Shown piece after piece: positions 46,001-56,186 of a stretch of 64,000 bases of DNA. The notes under the pieces were generated by a model. The model worked only from the letters and a program-made list of their open reading frames with translations, was not told where the DNA came from and ran no database searches. The position numbers and the translations under genes are program-made. The stretch is from assembly GCA_030737835.1 (NCBI GenBank), contig CM060851.1, forward strand, positions 6,499,635 through 6,563,634, written 5' to 3'. The stretch is from Acorus gramineus. Taxonomy: Eukaryota; Streptophyta; Magnoliopsida; Acorales; Acoraceae. Positions within the stretch are counted from its first letter, which is position 1. Each line of letters starts with the position of its first letter.

Positions 46001-47099
46001 TTTTGATTGTTCCAAAGAAATTATAAAAAAAGTTTTGGGCTTACAAAAAAATTTCTCCGTGACCAGGTGCAAAAGATGAATGCCAGAAGGATCAGGTTGT
46101 TTAATGCAGATTTCTACTCAACATCTCAAACATGAGAGAATGTTTTTAGTCGATGGTTGTTGGAAGATGATTTCTTTGATCTTCTGATCGCGTAAGAAAT
46201 CATCACCAAACTAGTCATCCCTTTTTTCACACTCAAGAGTTAATTTATAAGGATCTTTGGATTCTCAACTAAGCTGAATTCCTGAACTCTTCCCCAATCC
46301 CCACAAGCCAAAAATCCTATGTTGTAGCTTTGCTGCTGCTACAATTATATCAATTAACTTCTTCAACAACATATTTTATCAACCAAGTGTAAAGAACTGT
46401 TATAAAGAGAATTCTCAAATAAAACCATAATTAGAGGATGCATAATGGAAAAATAAGTCTACCAGCCACATGGAGGATAATCAATGGGCTATTCTTATAT
46501 TGGATAGCCTCCAAGACTATGTCATTGCATAATTTCACTGAGACAGTTATACTAAATTTGGATAATGTTAGGGACAGTCCTGTGAGTAGTCCTAAGTCCC
46601 TATATGCTTTGATGACATGAAGCATGCACATTAATTTAAAAAACTGATGCACATATTCCAACAAATTATACACATCAATTTAGCAAAGAAAACAAAAAAA
46701 AAAAGGTTTACATGCTTCATCTTTCGAAACATATACCTCATTTGTGAAATGAGACTGCACTACAACCCACTAAATTTACATACATAAATTCATGAAATTA
46801 GCAACCTACAGAGCCATCAGAATCACAATTGACCGATTTTATGTTATATTGTGATCTCCCAAACAATCAAGAACCAAAAAAACTAAGAGAGATCCTACAT
46901 GAAAAAAAATGTTTAACAAAACATATTTTATAAAATTACCTCCAGTATCCCTCCCATATCGCCGTCTCCTATTCGGGAACATCTTCCTCGGACGGATGCG
47001 CTGGTGGGAGTCAAACAAGTGTATAATCCCCCACAGGCATCCTGGGTGATTGTTCTCATAGTTCCCGCTCGAATGCTTCCGGTGCAACTCTTTCGCCAT
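43065..47099 (-). CDS. TRM/LONGIFOLIA-related protein with DUF4378
   Basis: Four exons: 47099-46940, 45712-45645, 45216-43770, 43630-43065; 746 residues, GT-AG borders, phases consistent. The N-terminus has the family signature of a short basic leader followed by GCLWGIIHLFDSHQRIRPRKMF and RRRRYGR. A long disordered Ser/Lys/Glu-rich middle contains RRSRSLTESMDRYSQLIE. The C-terminal DUF4378 (about 570-740) shows YVRDILKKCTW, DQPLDRILFEEEE, LLFDLINEVLLEI, LEEVWKNI, and DGWKNLRSDIESLVLELE. TON1-recruiting-motif proteins link TON1 and PP2A to cortical microtubules and shape cell division planes and elongation. I cannot assign the TRM subgroup. The start is the first Met giving the conserved N-terminus; an upstream in-frame Met (47135) adds 12 unconserved residues. 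Intron 2 contains a perfect 62-bp tandem duplication. Confidence 0.88.
45337..45460. repeat. 62-bp perfect tandem duplication
   Basis: Two identical copies, 45337-45398 and 45399-45460, beginning CTCATTTGAAATTTG and ending GATATCTA, inside TRM intron 2. No mismatch is seen, so it is either very recent or an assembly artefact. Confidence 0.95.
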
Positions 47100-47749
47100 T
47101 TTGAACAACACCCAGACAAGCTTCCTCTGCCCCAATCAAACAAACAACTGGGAAACCCAAAACAGTGAAAAAAGGATTCCTTCAACAGTTGGATCAATGA
47201 AATTCACCTGATAAAAAAAAATCAAGAAAATTCACCAACACAGGATTGCAATACAATACATGGATAAAAATCACACACAAAAAAACCCAATCTTTTCTAA
47301 AAAATTCGCATAAAAGACAAATCTTTCTCAAAAAATTCAAGATGGGTTATCGATGTAAGTGAATAATTCGATCCCATGTGTGTTAAAAAACAAATTTTCG
47401 CCCAAAAAGCAGCAAGAAAAGAAATTACAAGAGATGGGTAAGCATAATCAACAAAAACTTGAACAAAAAAACAAACCTTTTTTACTAGAGGATTCGATCA
47501 ACCATGAAATCTGGAGCTACGAAGAACAGACAGTGATGGATATCAGGGTCTACCTATTTTTCCGCGGTTAGCAATTCAGACCCCGGAAATAGAGGCTGAG
47601 TGTCCTCAGTTTTTTCAAAAAGACTTTTATTCTCTGTGTATCTGTTGGCGCGAGTACTCAATTTGGTCCACGTTTTGAAACTTCCACTGGAGCCAGTCTT
47701 CTTGGATAGATTTTTTTTGTTATTTTATTTTTAAGAAAAATTAAAATAA
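47100..47749. other. TRM upstream region
   Basis: Leader and promoter of the minus-strand TRM gene; A-rich. ACAAACC/AAAAAACC-like words but no clear TATA box assigned. Confidence 0.4.
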
Positions 47750-48215
47750 CGTTTGACTTTTTAATATAGTCCATATAATCCCCATGGGTAAATCAAAATA
47801 ACTATTTGAATTAAACTTTCATTTACAAATGATAAATATTATGTAAAAATTCCGTATAACTAACCCTAACTGAAGACATAACATATCAAAAATTTCTTAC
47901 AATTAGTTAAAAATGTAGAAAACCCACAATAAATAATGGTTTTACCCTTCCAATAAATTATAAGCTTTTATCTAGAGGGAAAAATTTATTATTTACCGAG
48001 GATTTTATGCATTTTTAACACATTGTAAAGATTTTTTGATATACTATGTTTTCAGTTAGGTTAACCAAAACAGAATATTCAGAATATTCCTTATCTCTCA
48101 ATAAAGATTTAACTCAAATGGTTATTTAAATTTTATATCAATGTTTTCAAAGAATTATGAATTTTGAATGGTTCACAGGAGCTATATAGATTTTTCCTTT
48201 TATTTTAAAAGATCT
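47750..48215. mobile_element. Palindromic MITE, family B (copy 2)
   Basis: Contains TCCATATAATCCCC near the left and TATATAGATTTTTCC at the right, with the family core AATGTAGAAAACCC and GATATACTATGTTTTCAG, and AACCAAAACAGAATATTC. More diverged than the other copies. Confidence 0.5.
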
Positions 48216-49853
48216 CTTCATCGTTTTGAACTAAACTCATCTTGAAACGACTACAACCATACTTAATTTTTAAAATTATTGAAAAATTAGATTCTCAAGA
48301 ATCTCATGTAACTTTGTTTTCCTGAAAAACCTATTTTAAAAATTCGTTGAAATAAAAATTTATTTACAAAAAGTAAAAAAACCACTGTATATCACATGAT
48401 GTCACATAATTCAATTAAAAAAAAACTAAACACAAAGTCAAATAAATAGGCGCTGTTACATTGTTTAATTTACTGTCATAAATACACCATATATCTCTAG
48501 TGTTTTTCGTATAATTCATTATAATATATTTTTTATTTTCATGAGGTTAAATAATTAAAACATGCAAGTATTTGGAATTGTCATCGAGGTGTTCAAATTG
48601 ACTCATACAACATGAGTCAATATTCAAAGGAATCGTTTGAAAAATAGCGTCCGTGTAGACCAGGTTTTGATTAACGGATCTCTACGTGGGTCAATGACTG
48701 AGTGTCACACAATATTAAACTATTATTGATAGAAATAATATTATGTTAATTAAAAATTACATAAAATTCAAGCAGTCATAATCAGTTATATGAGCGGACC
48801 ACTTTAGCTGGCTAAATTGGATATGAAAAAAAACTAATCTTCAATATTTGTAGACTTGGACTTATAACAATCTAGAAGAACAAATAAACATTATTTTAAG
48901 AATCATTTTAAATCAGAGCAGCCTAAGCTAAAATATTTAATAGATGATGATTAAAACTGCTTTTAATAAGTTCATGTAGAAAAGTCATACACTCCACGAT
49001 TCGAAGGCAGTGGGTCACGCGCATTATCAGCTATCTACATGTCACATAATGGGAAATGATGAGACAACCTTTACAAATTGAACTCCCACAGAATATATTC
49101 TTTACCCAAGACATGAAATATCTATATTTCAGTGAAAAAACCTGTTCATGTAACAATCAGCCCATTAAATAATTCACACCCATTGAAAAATGCATGTAAA
49201 GGAGAGGACATTTTTTCAGCACCAAACTGTGAGTGGACCTTAGTATTTTTTAACCTTTTTTGACAATGATTTATTGGTTGGATATAAATTTGAAGGGTGC
49301 TATTAACAACTCTAACAGGGGATTTTATATAGCTACTGGATGATTGTCTAACAATGTAAATGTCTCATTAATATTGATATAAACTTAACAATTTTTCATG
49401 TGAGTGTTTATTTGAGTAAAAAGATAGATGTGGAATATAAGTGGATAAATTCAGAAAAAACATATTTGTTTATAAAGAATAAATGAATTAATATAACTGT
49501 ATCGAAATATGTAAAAATAAGTTGACATTAGTATAATCTTTAAAATCGTTTTGTTCCCTAAATCTATTCTTTGACATAAATGATAACATATGTTAAATCA
49601 TAAGTTATTATATTTGATTTTTATATAAATTATTATCTATATTTTATTTATAAATCATTTATGAGTAACTAAATAATAATTTTTTTTAATAAAAAAAAAC
49701 TAAGAATACAATCAAATAAAAAAGTGATATATTTCATCACTAATAAAATATTTTTCTTATAGCCTACGTTGGGCTGAATGTATGAGCACCCAACGTTGTA
49801 GTGATGCCCCCGTCGGTGTCACAGACTTGCCTTATAATGTTTTATTATTTTAG
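48216..49853. other. AT-rich intergenic DNA
   Basis: No gene recognised. Near 49763-49795 there is an 8-bp perfect inverted repeat ACGTTGGG/CCCAACGT with a 15-nt loop. Confidence 0.4.
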
Positions 49854-50757
49854 AGAAAAATCCAATAACCCCCATTAAACTGTGCCAAATTCATATAACC
49901 CCCTGCTTTTCCTTAAGTTCAGATAACTAGGGCTGGTAAACGAATCGAACGGCTAGGGCTAGGTTCTATTGGAGCTCATTCAGGCTCGTTTAATTACACA
50001 AATAAGCGAGCTTGAAGAATTTTTAAAGCTCGGTTAGACTCGAACCTGGATCGAGCTTCATTTTGTGTTTAAACTCAACTCAATTTGTGTTATGAAAAAC
50101 TTGGTTGAAACTTGACTCAACTCTTTTATAAAATCAAAACACAAAACCAACATAAAGTTGTGTTTGTTTGGGCTTGTGAGTTGTCTCATTTAGATTAACA
50201 TTTGGTTTTCAACCCTTAAAAATCATAAAATAAAAAGAACACAGGACTTATTTAAGCTTGTGAGTTCGATTTGATTCGATTAGGCTCATTTATAAATGAG
50301 TCGAGTTTGAACATATCAAAGCTCGACTCGTTTGACTCATTTACCACCCATACATGTACCTCTCTAAAACACATATGTAAATCCAAATATTCCCCTGAGT
50401 TAAATTTTCATTGACAGATGAAGAATAATATGCAGATATTCTATTTAGTTAACTTTAACTTAAAACACAATATTTTAAAAATGTAAAAAAATCATATATA
50501 AATGATTTTACTCATATAGATAGGATTTTATTATCTATTTAGATGAGTAAAATCATCATTTATTGAGTAAAATTATCATTTATTTTCAATAATAATTAAT
50601 TAAATAAAATATTCCTCATCAGACAACGAAAATTTAACTCAGACGTTTAATTGATTTTACATAGGTGTTTTTAAAGAATTATATGAATTTCTAGAAAAAT
50701 TAAAGGGTTATATGGATCTGAGACCTTTTCTGCAAGGGGTTATTTGGATATTTCCCT
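49854..50757. mobile_element. Palindromic MITE, family B (copy 3), interrupted
   Basis: Left GAGAAAAATCCAATAACCCCC and right GGGGTTATTTGGATATTTCCC are inverted. The core GAGTTAAATTTTCATTGAC and AATGTAAAAAAATCAT matches copies at 29368 and 59570. It is split by the hAT MITE 49928-50352. Confidence 0.65.
49928..50352. mobile_element. hAT MITE nested in family-B element
   Basis: Starts TAGGGCTGGTAAACGA, identical to the first 16 bases of the 26224-26651 element, and ends TGACTCATTTACCACCCAT. Subterminal GCTCGTTTA / GAGTCGAGTTTG words are shared. The 8-bp flanks no longer match clearly. Comparison with the uninterrupted copy at 59570 places it inside the left third of the older element. Confidence 0.75.
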
Positions 50758-51354
50758 CTATTTCAAACACCCTCTTGGGCCCCACCCACCCAAAGGACAT
50801 CGATCGCTACGCTGACGTCATTTTCAAAAGTTTCGAAAAAATAACACTAAAACCCCAATCACTAAAATACCCCCAATCACCTACTTAATTACCCTACTAA
50901 CCTCGCCTTGAATAACGAGCGGGACACAGTGATTGCAAGGTGGCATCCCCCGTAAATCCAACACGAAACCCGTCCCAAATTTCCTTCCCCAAAAATCCAC
51001 GTGGCATCTTAGTCACACGCGTCGTCACACCATTCGTCACCCCCCATCCCTAACTGTGCTCTTGTACCTACACCTCACGTGTCACTGCCCCCCCCCCCCC
51101 GAATTTAACAACTGCGAATAATAAATAAACCGTACCTCTTCGTTAAACCACTCCTCTTTTGCTCCTCCCATCCTTCCCGCTCATCTCATCCATCAACGGA
51201 TCATATTCGACACATTACGCTGCGCAAATTCACCGCGGTTGACCGTATCATTTTATGAAAAATACAAACAAAACGGAAACCAAAATTTTTTTTTTTTTTC
51301 TTTTTCTTCACCTCCTTCACTCCCACGGTGAGGCGACCTCTTCGAGCAGCTTCG
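50758..51354. other. FLA4 upstream region
   Basis: Switches from AT-rich to moderately GC-rich. Carries CCACGTGG-type and CACGTGTCA words (about 50998 and 51078), a C12 homopolymer at about 51089-51100, and pyrimidine-rich leader before the ATG. No convincing TATA box except ATAAATAAA at about 51120. Confidence 0.4.
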
Positions 51355-52620
51355 ATGGCTTTCGTTGCATTTTTTATTTCCAAATTTACCCTTCCCATTC
51401 ATCTGATATTACTCTCATTGTCCATCTCCTCCTCCGCCTTAAACGTGACGGAGATCCTCTCCGCCCACCCCGACCTCTCCGACTTCGCCCGCCTCCTCTC
51501 CTCCTCCCCCGTCGCCGCCGACCTCGCCGGCCGCTCCTCCGTCACCCTCCTCGCCGTCCCCAACGCCGAGCTCCGCCGCTCCTCCGCCGGGATCCCCCTC
51601 TCCTCCGCCTCCGTCGTCGCCGACGTCCTCCGCTACCACATCCTCCTCCGCTACCTCTCCTGGCCGGAGCTCCGCCGCCTCCCCTCCTCTGGCGAGCTCG
51701 TCACCACCCTCTACCAGACCACCGGCCGCGCCGCCGACGGTCTCGGCGCCGTCAACCTCACGATCTCAACCTCCACCGGCGCCGTCACCGTCAAAACCCC
51801 CGCCCCCTTCTCCCCCTCCCCGAACGCCACCGTCCTCGCCCCCATCGCCGCCGTCCCCTACAACCTCTCGATCCTCGCCGTCGACTCCCTCCTCGTCCCG
51901 TACGGCGCGGATCTGGCCGCCTCCGAGGGCGGCGTCGCCGCCCCCCCGCAATCGGAGGCGGTGAACGTGACGAGGATCCTCGCCGAGATCGGGAAGGGGT
52001 TCAATGTGGTGGCGTCGATGCTGGCGGCGTCGGGGGTGGCGGAGGAGTTCGGGGAGGACGAAAGGGGGGCGGGGATCACGGTGTTCGCTCCGGCTGATGC
52101 GGCGTTCGCAGGGCTACCACCGGCGACGGACGGGCTGCAGTCGCTTCCGGCGGAGGAGAAGGCGGCGGTGCTCCGGTTTCACGTGCTCCACTCCTACTAC
52201 CCGCTCGGATCGCTCGAGTCGATCGTGAACCCGGTCCAGCCCACGTTGCAGACCGAGCGGGCCGGGGCGGGCCGGTTCACGCTCAACATCACACGTGTCA
52301 ACGGATCCGTCGCGATCGACACCGGGATCGTCCAGGCGACCATCACTCAGACCGTCTTCGATGAGAACCCCGTCGCCATTTTCGGGGTCTCGAATGTTCT
52401 CCTTCCGAAGGAGTTCTTCGGGTCGCCGTCTGTGGCGGCGAAGCCCGCCGCGAATGTGGAGGTGGAGGCGCCGATGGCGCCGGTGATGTCGCCAGAGGAT
52501 GGGTCGGTGGAGATTCCGCCGTCGCCGGGGTTAGGTGGGGTTGGATCGGACGGTAGTGATGGACGGAGAGGGAGATGGACGGATGCGATCATCTGTATAG
52601 GGTTGTGTTTGTTGGTATGA
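51355..52620 (+). CDS. FLA4: Fasciclin-like arabinogalactan protein, FLA4 (SOS5) type
   Basis: Single exon, 421 residues, near the FLA4 norm. The start ATG at 51355 gives a signal peptide MAFVAFFISKFTLPIHLILL up to about residue 29. Two FAS1 domains follow: the first about 31-190 (NVTEILSAHPDLSDFARLL, RYHILLRYLSW), the second about 200-345 (NVTRILAEIGKGFNVVASML, GITVFAPADAAF, RFHVLHSYYPLGSL, IFGVSNVLLPKEFFG). Then comes a Pro/Ala/Ser region suited to arabinogalactan attachment, and a short C-terminal hydrophobic segment DAIICIGLCLLV consistent with a GPI-anchor signal. Several N-x-S/T sites are present. FLA4 acts at the plasma membrane/cell wall in root growth and salt tolerance. Third codon positions are overwhelmingly G or C, unlike every neighbour; long antisense and shifted frames here are shadows of that bias. 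Confidence 0.93.
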   Translation: MAFVAFFISKFTLPIHLILLSLSISSSALNVTEILSAHPDLSDFARLLSSSPVAADLAGRSSVTLLAVPNAELRRSSAGIPLSSASVVADVLRYHILLRYLSWPELRRLPSSGELVTTLYQTTGRAADGLGAVNLTISTSTGAVTVKTPAPFSPSPNATVLAPIAAVPYNLSILAVDSLLVPYGADLAASEGGVAAPPQSEAVNVTRILAEIGKGFNVVASMLAASGVAEEFGEDERGAGITVFAPADAAFAGLPPATDGLQSLPAEEKAAVLRFHVLHSYYPLGSLESIVNPVQPTLQTERAGAGRFTLNITRVNGSVAIDTGIVQATITQTVFDENPVAIFGVSNVLLPKEFFGSPSVAAKPAANVEVEAPMAPVMSPEDGSVEIPPSPGLGGVGSDGSDGRRGRWTDAIICIGLCLLV

Positions 52621-53270
52621 GATCTATCTTTAATTAATTCTTTTATTTTATTATGAGTTTTTGTTTATTTTTGTATACCGAGATTTTTGAAATTTTTGGC
52701 TGCAAAGCAGCGCTTCTTATGTTTTTTTTTATTTTTTATAATGTTTATTGAGTATATATTTGAAATAATTTGGCCTCTTTTTTTTTTCAATTCTGCTTTT
52801 GTTGGAAAGACGGGAAAAAAAAAGGTGCAAAAGAAAATAATTCCTTTCTTCATCAATGCGTAAATTTTAGTTCTAAAAAGGTCTTTTGATTCTCTTTTTT
52901 GGCTTTTTCTTATTTAAATGAAATATATATACACACAAAATATTGGTTTTATTCTATGGCCCAAAAATGTCACTTTTGTTTATTTGGATCATTTTAAAGA
53001 GACTGTTTTTGCCGTGAAAAGCCGAAAGCGTTGAGAAGGCGAACTTCCATTATAGAGAAGGAATGAAATGCAATGACGAAAGTGCCCTTCTAAGAGTGAT
53101 AATCTGACCTCTCGTATCCTAATTTTGGATTTTCTTGTTGGATCTTTTTGCCTGCTTTTTTCAGTGCGTTTAAGATGGCTTTTAAAGTGGAGAAAATTTT
53201 TGACCGTTGGTATCAGTTGGGCCTCTCTTTATGGGCTGGCCCATAAAATATATCATTTGTCCCCTCAGGA
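52621..53270. other. FLA4 3' region
   Basis: AT-rich, with T-runs. No gene recognised. 53195-53260 has GGGCCTC and GGGCTGGCCC words (inverted). Confidence 0.4.
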
Positions 53271-53279
53271 AATATATTA

Positions 53280-53574
53280 GAGTGCTGTTACACTCAGTTT
53301 TTTTTTTAAATTTTTTTTTTTCCAGTTTAAAACATAGTCATATATATCACATTAGAAATTCAGTGAATCATATGCCTCATTAGATGCTGTATATACCACA
53401 TTAAATATTTTCTTATACTCACTAAAAATGAGTTAATTCAACTTGAAATGGAGCAATGTGCGCTTTTTATCAAAGCATATACCTCATTAGATGATATTTA
53501 CTATTTAAAAAAAAATGAAAACATGTGAGGTCTGAGTTTTGGTTGGTAAATGTGACTGAGTTTAACATTTTTCC
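53280..53574. mobile_element. Mutator-type MITE, family C, with 9-bp target duplication
   Basis: Begins GAGTGCTGTTACACTCAG and ends ACTGAGTTTAACATTTTTCC (inverted at TGTTA-ACTCAGT). It is flanked by AATATATTA at 53271-53279 and 53575-53583. Contains AAAGCATATACCTCATTAGATGAT. No coding capacity. Confidence 0.7.
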
Positions 53575-53877
53575 AATATATTATGGAAAAAAATCCATGT
53601 AACTCCAATTACAGTCCATCTTGTTTATATATAATTATACACTCATCATTTGAAATACATGCTATTATATGAAATGAATTATATATTGAGACACATTAGT
53701 GTATTTTTTTTCATGGTGAGAAAATGAAAAAATTGGACTGCAGTATATACTATGATAGTGTAGTATACACTATAATAGTGCAATATATACTACGTTATCA
53801 TAGCGTATGAGGTTGCAAAATGGACTGTAAAACGGATTGCGTGTACCATCACTCATATAATATATTTCATGGACGCT

Positions 53878-54150
53878 ATGCTGTTACACTCAGTTTTTTT
53901 TTATAATCTAAATTAAAGTCCTATATACCTTATTAAAAATCCAATGACATATATTCCTTATTAGATTATGTATATACATTGTTAAATAATTTTTCATACT
54001 TATTAAAATTGGATTAATTCATCTTGAAATGGAGCTATATATATTTTTTATATCAAGTATATATTTAATTAGATGATGTTTATTATTTTTTAAAAAAATA
54101 AAAATATATGTGATCTGATTTTTTATTGATAAAAATGACTTAATCTAAAT
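53878..54150. mobile_element. Mutator-type MITE, family C (copy 2)
   Basis: Starts GCTGTTACACTCAGTTTTTT and carries TTCATCTTGAAATGGAGC and TTAGATGATGTTTA, matching 53280-53574 in the same orientation; the right end is eroded. Confidence 0.6.
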
Positions 54151-54539
54151 TTTTTTATATTTTATTAATGAAATATTTTTATTTATAAATTAAATACATA
54201 TGTTTTTTACGTTTTTCTAAAGATATGTAATGAGACAGTGAAATGTATGTTGCTTTAAACTATTTCATAAACCGCGTTAGTGACATTATAACTGCGAAAC
54301 ATATTAAGTGTATCACTGTATCAGTGCCCTTACCCCTCCGGTTGGAGTATATGAAATCTATAATAAAATATATATTGTAAATGTATGGTATGTACATTAT
54401 GACACATTTTTTGAAAATTCAAATCCAATTTGTTCTACAGTTTTCCTTGCCCCTCTCTAGTGAAATGCATTTGCATCACCAGGATATGTGGAGTGGGCTC
54501 CAAAGAAAAGTACCAGAGTTTTTGTTGTTGTTGTTGGTG

Positions 54540-55440
54540 GTGGTGATAGTTTAGGGGGCAGTTATTATTATCCCATCGGCTCTTTCACCCACCCCATATT
54601 AAATTATTTTTGTGTATTCGGAACAAACCAATCCCACCCTTCAAAACCCACCCCTTCACATCCTAACCCACCCCCAACACCTCATGTACTTCCTCCCAAA
54701 GATCCTCTCAACCATCCCCACCACCGCAACGTGACCTCGGCCTCTTCCGTCGCACCACCATCTCCTCCTCCAACATCTCTTGGACCACCTTTTCGACGGT
54801 CACGACCATTATAATGTTTTATGTCCACACAAACCCAATCATGCCTGTTGTGGAGAGGTGGAAGGTGGTGATGCGGGAGTCGAGCCCGTGCGCGGAGACG
54901 CACGCGATGGAGGAGAGCTCATAGAGGAGAGGGAGGAGGTCGAAGGCTTCGACGAGGCAATCCACGACGATAGACTCCACGCGCTGAAGGAGGAGACCGA
55001 GAAAATGGAGGGCGTCAACGAGGTTATGGAGGGGGATGGGTAGGTGGTGGTGGGTCGACACTTGTTGGGGTGGTTCTTGTGTTCTCGGTGGAGGAGGAGT
55101 GGGAGGGGGAGATCTGGTGGCATTTGGGTTCGTAAAGGAGAAAGAGGTGGTGGGAGGCGGAGCTTAGTGGAGGAGATGGACGAATGAGTGAAAGAGAGAG
55201 ATGAAGAAGGAGAAAAGAGAAATTAGTGGATGAGGGGGAGGAGGAAGGAGAAGAAGAGAGGAGGAAGAAAGGGTGGGTTAGAAAGGGTGTAAACCAAAGT
55301 TTTTTTTATATAGGGGTGGGTTAGAAATATATGAAAAAACAGCTGGGTGAGTTAGCAAAAAGGATTGGATGAATAACTTATGGGGTGGAAATAAATGCAC
55401 CCGATAATTTAATAGGTGGAAAATGATACGTCTAGCCCTT
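54540..55440. mobile_element. GC-rich gene-fragment island between imperfect inverted ends
   Basis: Left (reverse complement) ATGGGGTGGGTGAAAGAGCC followed by GATGGGATAATA; right ATGGGGTGGAAATAAATGCA followed by CCCGATAATTTAATA. These ends enclose a very GC-rich coding-like interior, open on the minus strand for VDALHFLGLLLQRVESIVVD and LLPLLYELSSIACVSAHGLD. That frame ends shortly after. The layout resembles a Pack-type element carrying a captured gene piece. I do not recognise the donor gene. A related GGGGTGGATTAG..GGGGTGGAAATAATGG edge flanks the XRCC3-like fragment at 21285-21345. Confidence 0.4.
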
Positions 55441-55547
55441 TGAGTATAGTGACAAAGCCATTTGGACCAGGGGTCCATGCCTCTCTTGAATTTTTTTTTC
55501 TTTCGAAATCTTTTTTTTTTCCTGTGATAAATTGATTTTAATTAGGA

Positions 55548-55822
55548 TAATATTACGTACAGTTCTATTTTCAACCTTAATTTCAGTGTACGTGTGTTTT
55601 GATTTTTTTTAAAAATAATATACTTCATTTAATAAGGTACATGCTTTTATAAAAAAATAAAACATATATTTTAATTAATTGCATTGATACATCTATAGAA
55701 AATGTAAATTTTTTTTATCAAAGCATATACTTCATTAATATGAGTATACGCGCCATTAATTTTCTATTGACGCATATGAGACTGAAATTGGGGCTGAAAA
55801 AAAATTATGTGTAACAACACTC
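55548..55822. mobile_element. Mutator-type MITE with 12-bp direct flanks
   Basis: Flanked by TTTTAATTAGGA at 55536-55547 and 55823-55834. The termini are inverted over about 40 bp (left TTACGTACAGTTCTATTTTC and AATTTCAGT; right, reverse complement, TTACACATAATTTTTTTTCA and AATTTCAGT). The interior has AAAGCATATACTTCATTAAT, shared with family C. Confidence 0.75.
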
Positions 55823-55910
55823 TTTTAATTAGGACCCATATGTCATGGGCCCCATCTACATACGAAATTTCTAAACAGCAAGAGCCCACCACTAAAAAAA
55901 AAAGGAAAAA

Positions 55911-56186
55911 GATACACTCTGTCACATTTACCAACAAAAACTCAGACCTCACATGTTTTTATTTATTTTTAAATAGTAAACATTATCTAATGAGGTATAT
56001 GCTTTGATAAAAAGTACATATCGCTCTATTTCAAATTGAATGAACCCATTTTTAGCAAGTGTAATAAAAAATTCAATTAGGTATATACATCATCTAACGA
56101 GGTATATGCTTAATTAAATCTGTAACGAGGTATATAAGGCCTATGTTTTAGACTGATAATAAAACTTAGTGTAGTAGCACTCAAAA
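55911..56186. mobile_element. Mutator-type MITE, family C (inverted copy)
   Basis: It is the reverse complement of 53280-53574 in order: TGTCACATTTACCAAC, CAGACCTCACATGTTTT, ATCTAATGAGGTATATGCTTT, ending AGTGTAGTAGCACTC. Confidence 0.7.

Noticed and set aside
51255-52097. 280-codon plus-strand Arg/Pro-rich frame
   Set aside because: It is the +1 shadow of the GC-biased FLA4 coding sequence; the FLA4 frame has a signal peptide and two FAS1 domains.
54488-54814. 108-codon plus-strand Pro/Ser-rich frame
   Set aside because: Low-complexity translation of the CA/CC-rich edge of the GC-rich island; no signature.
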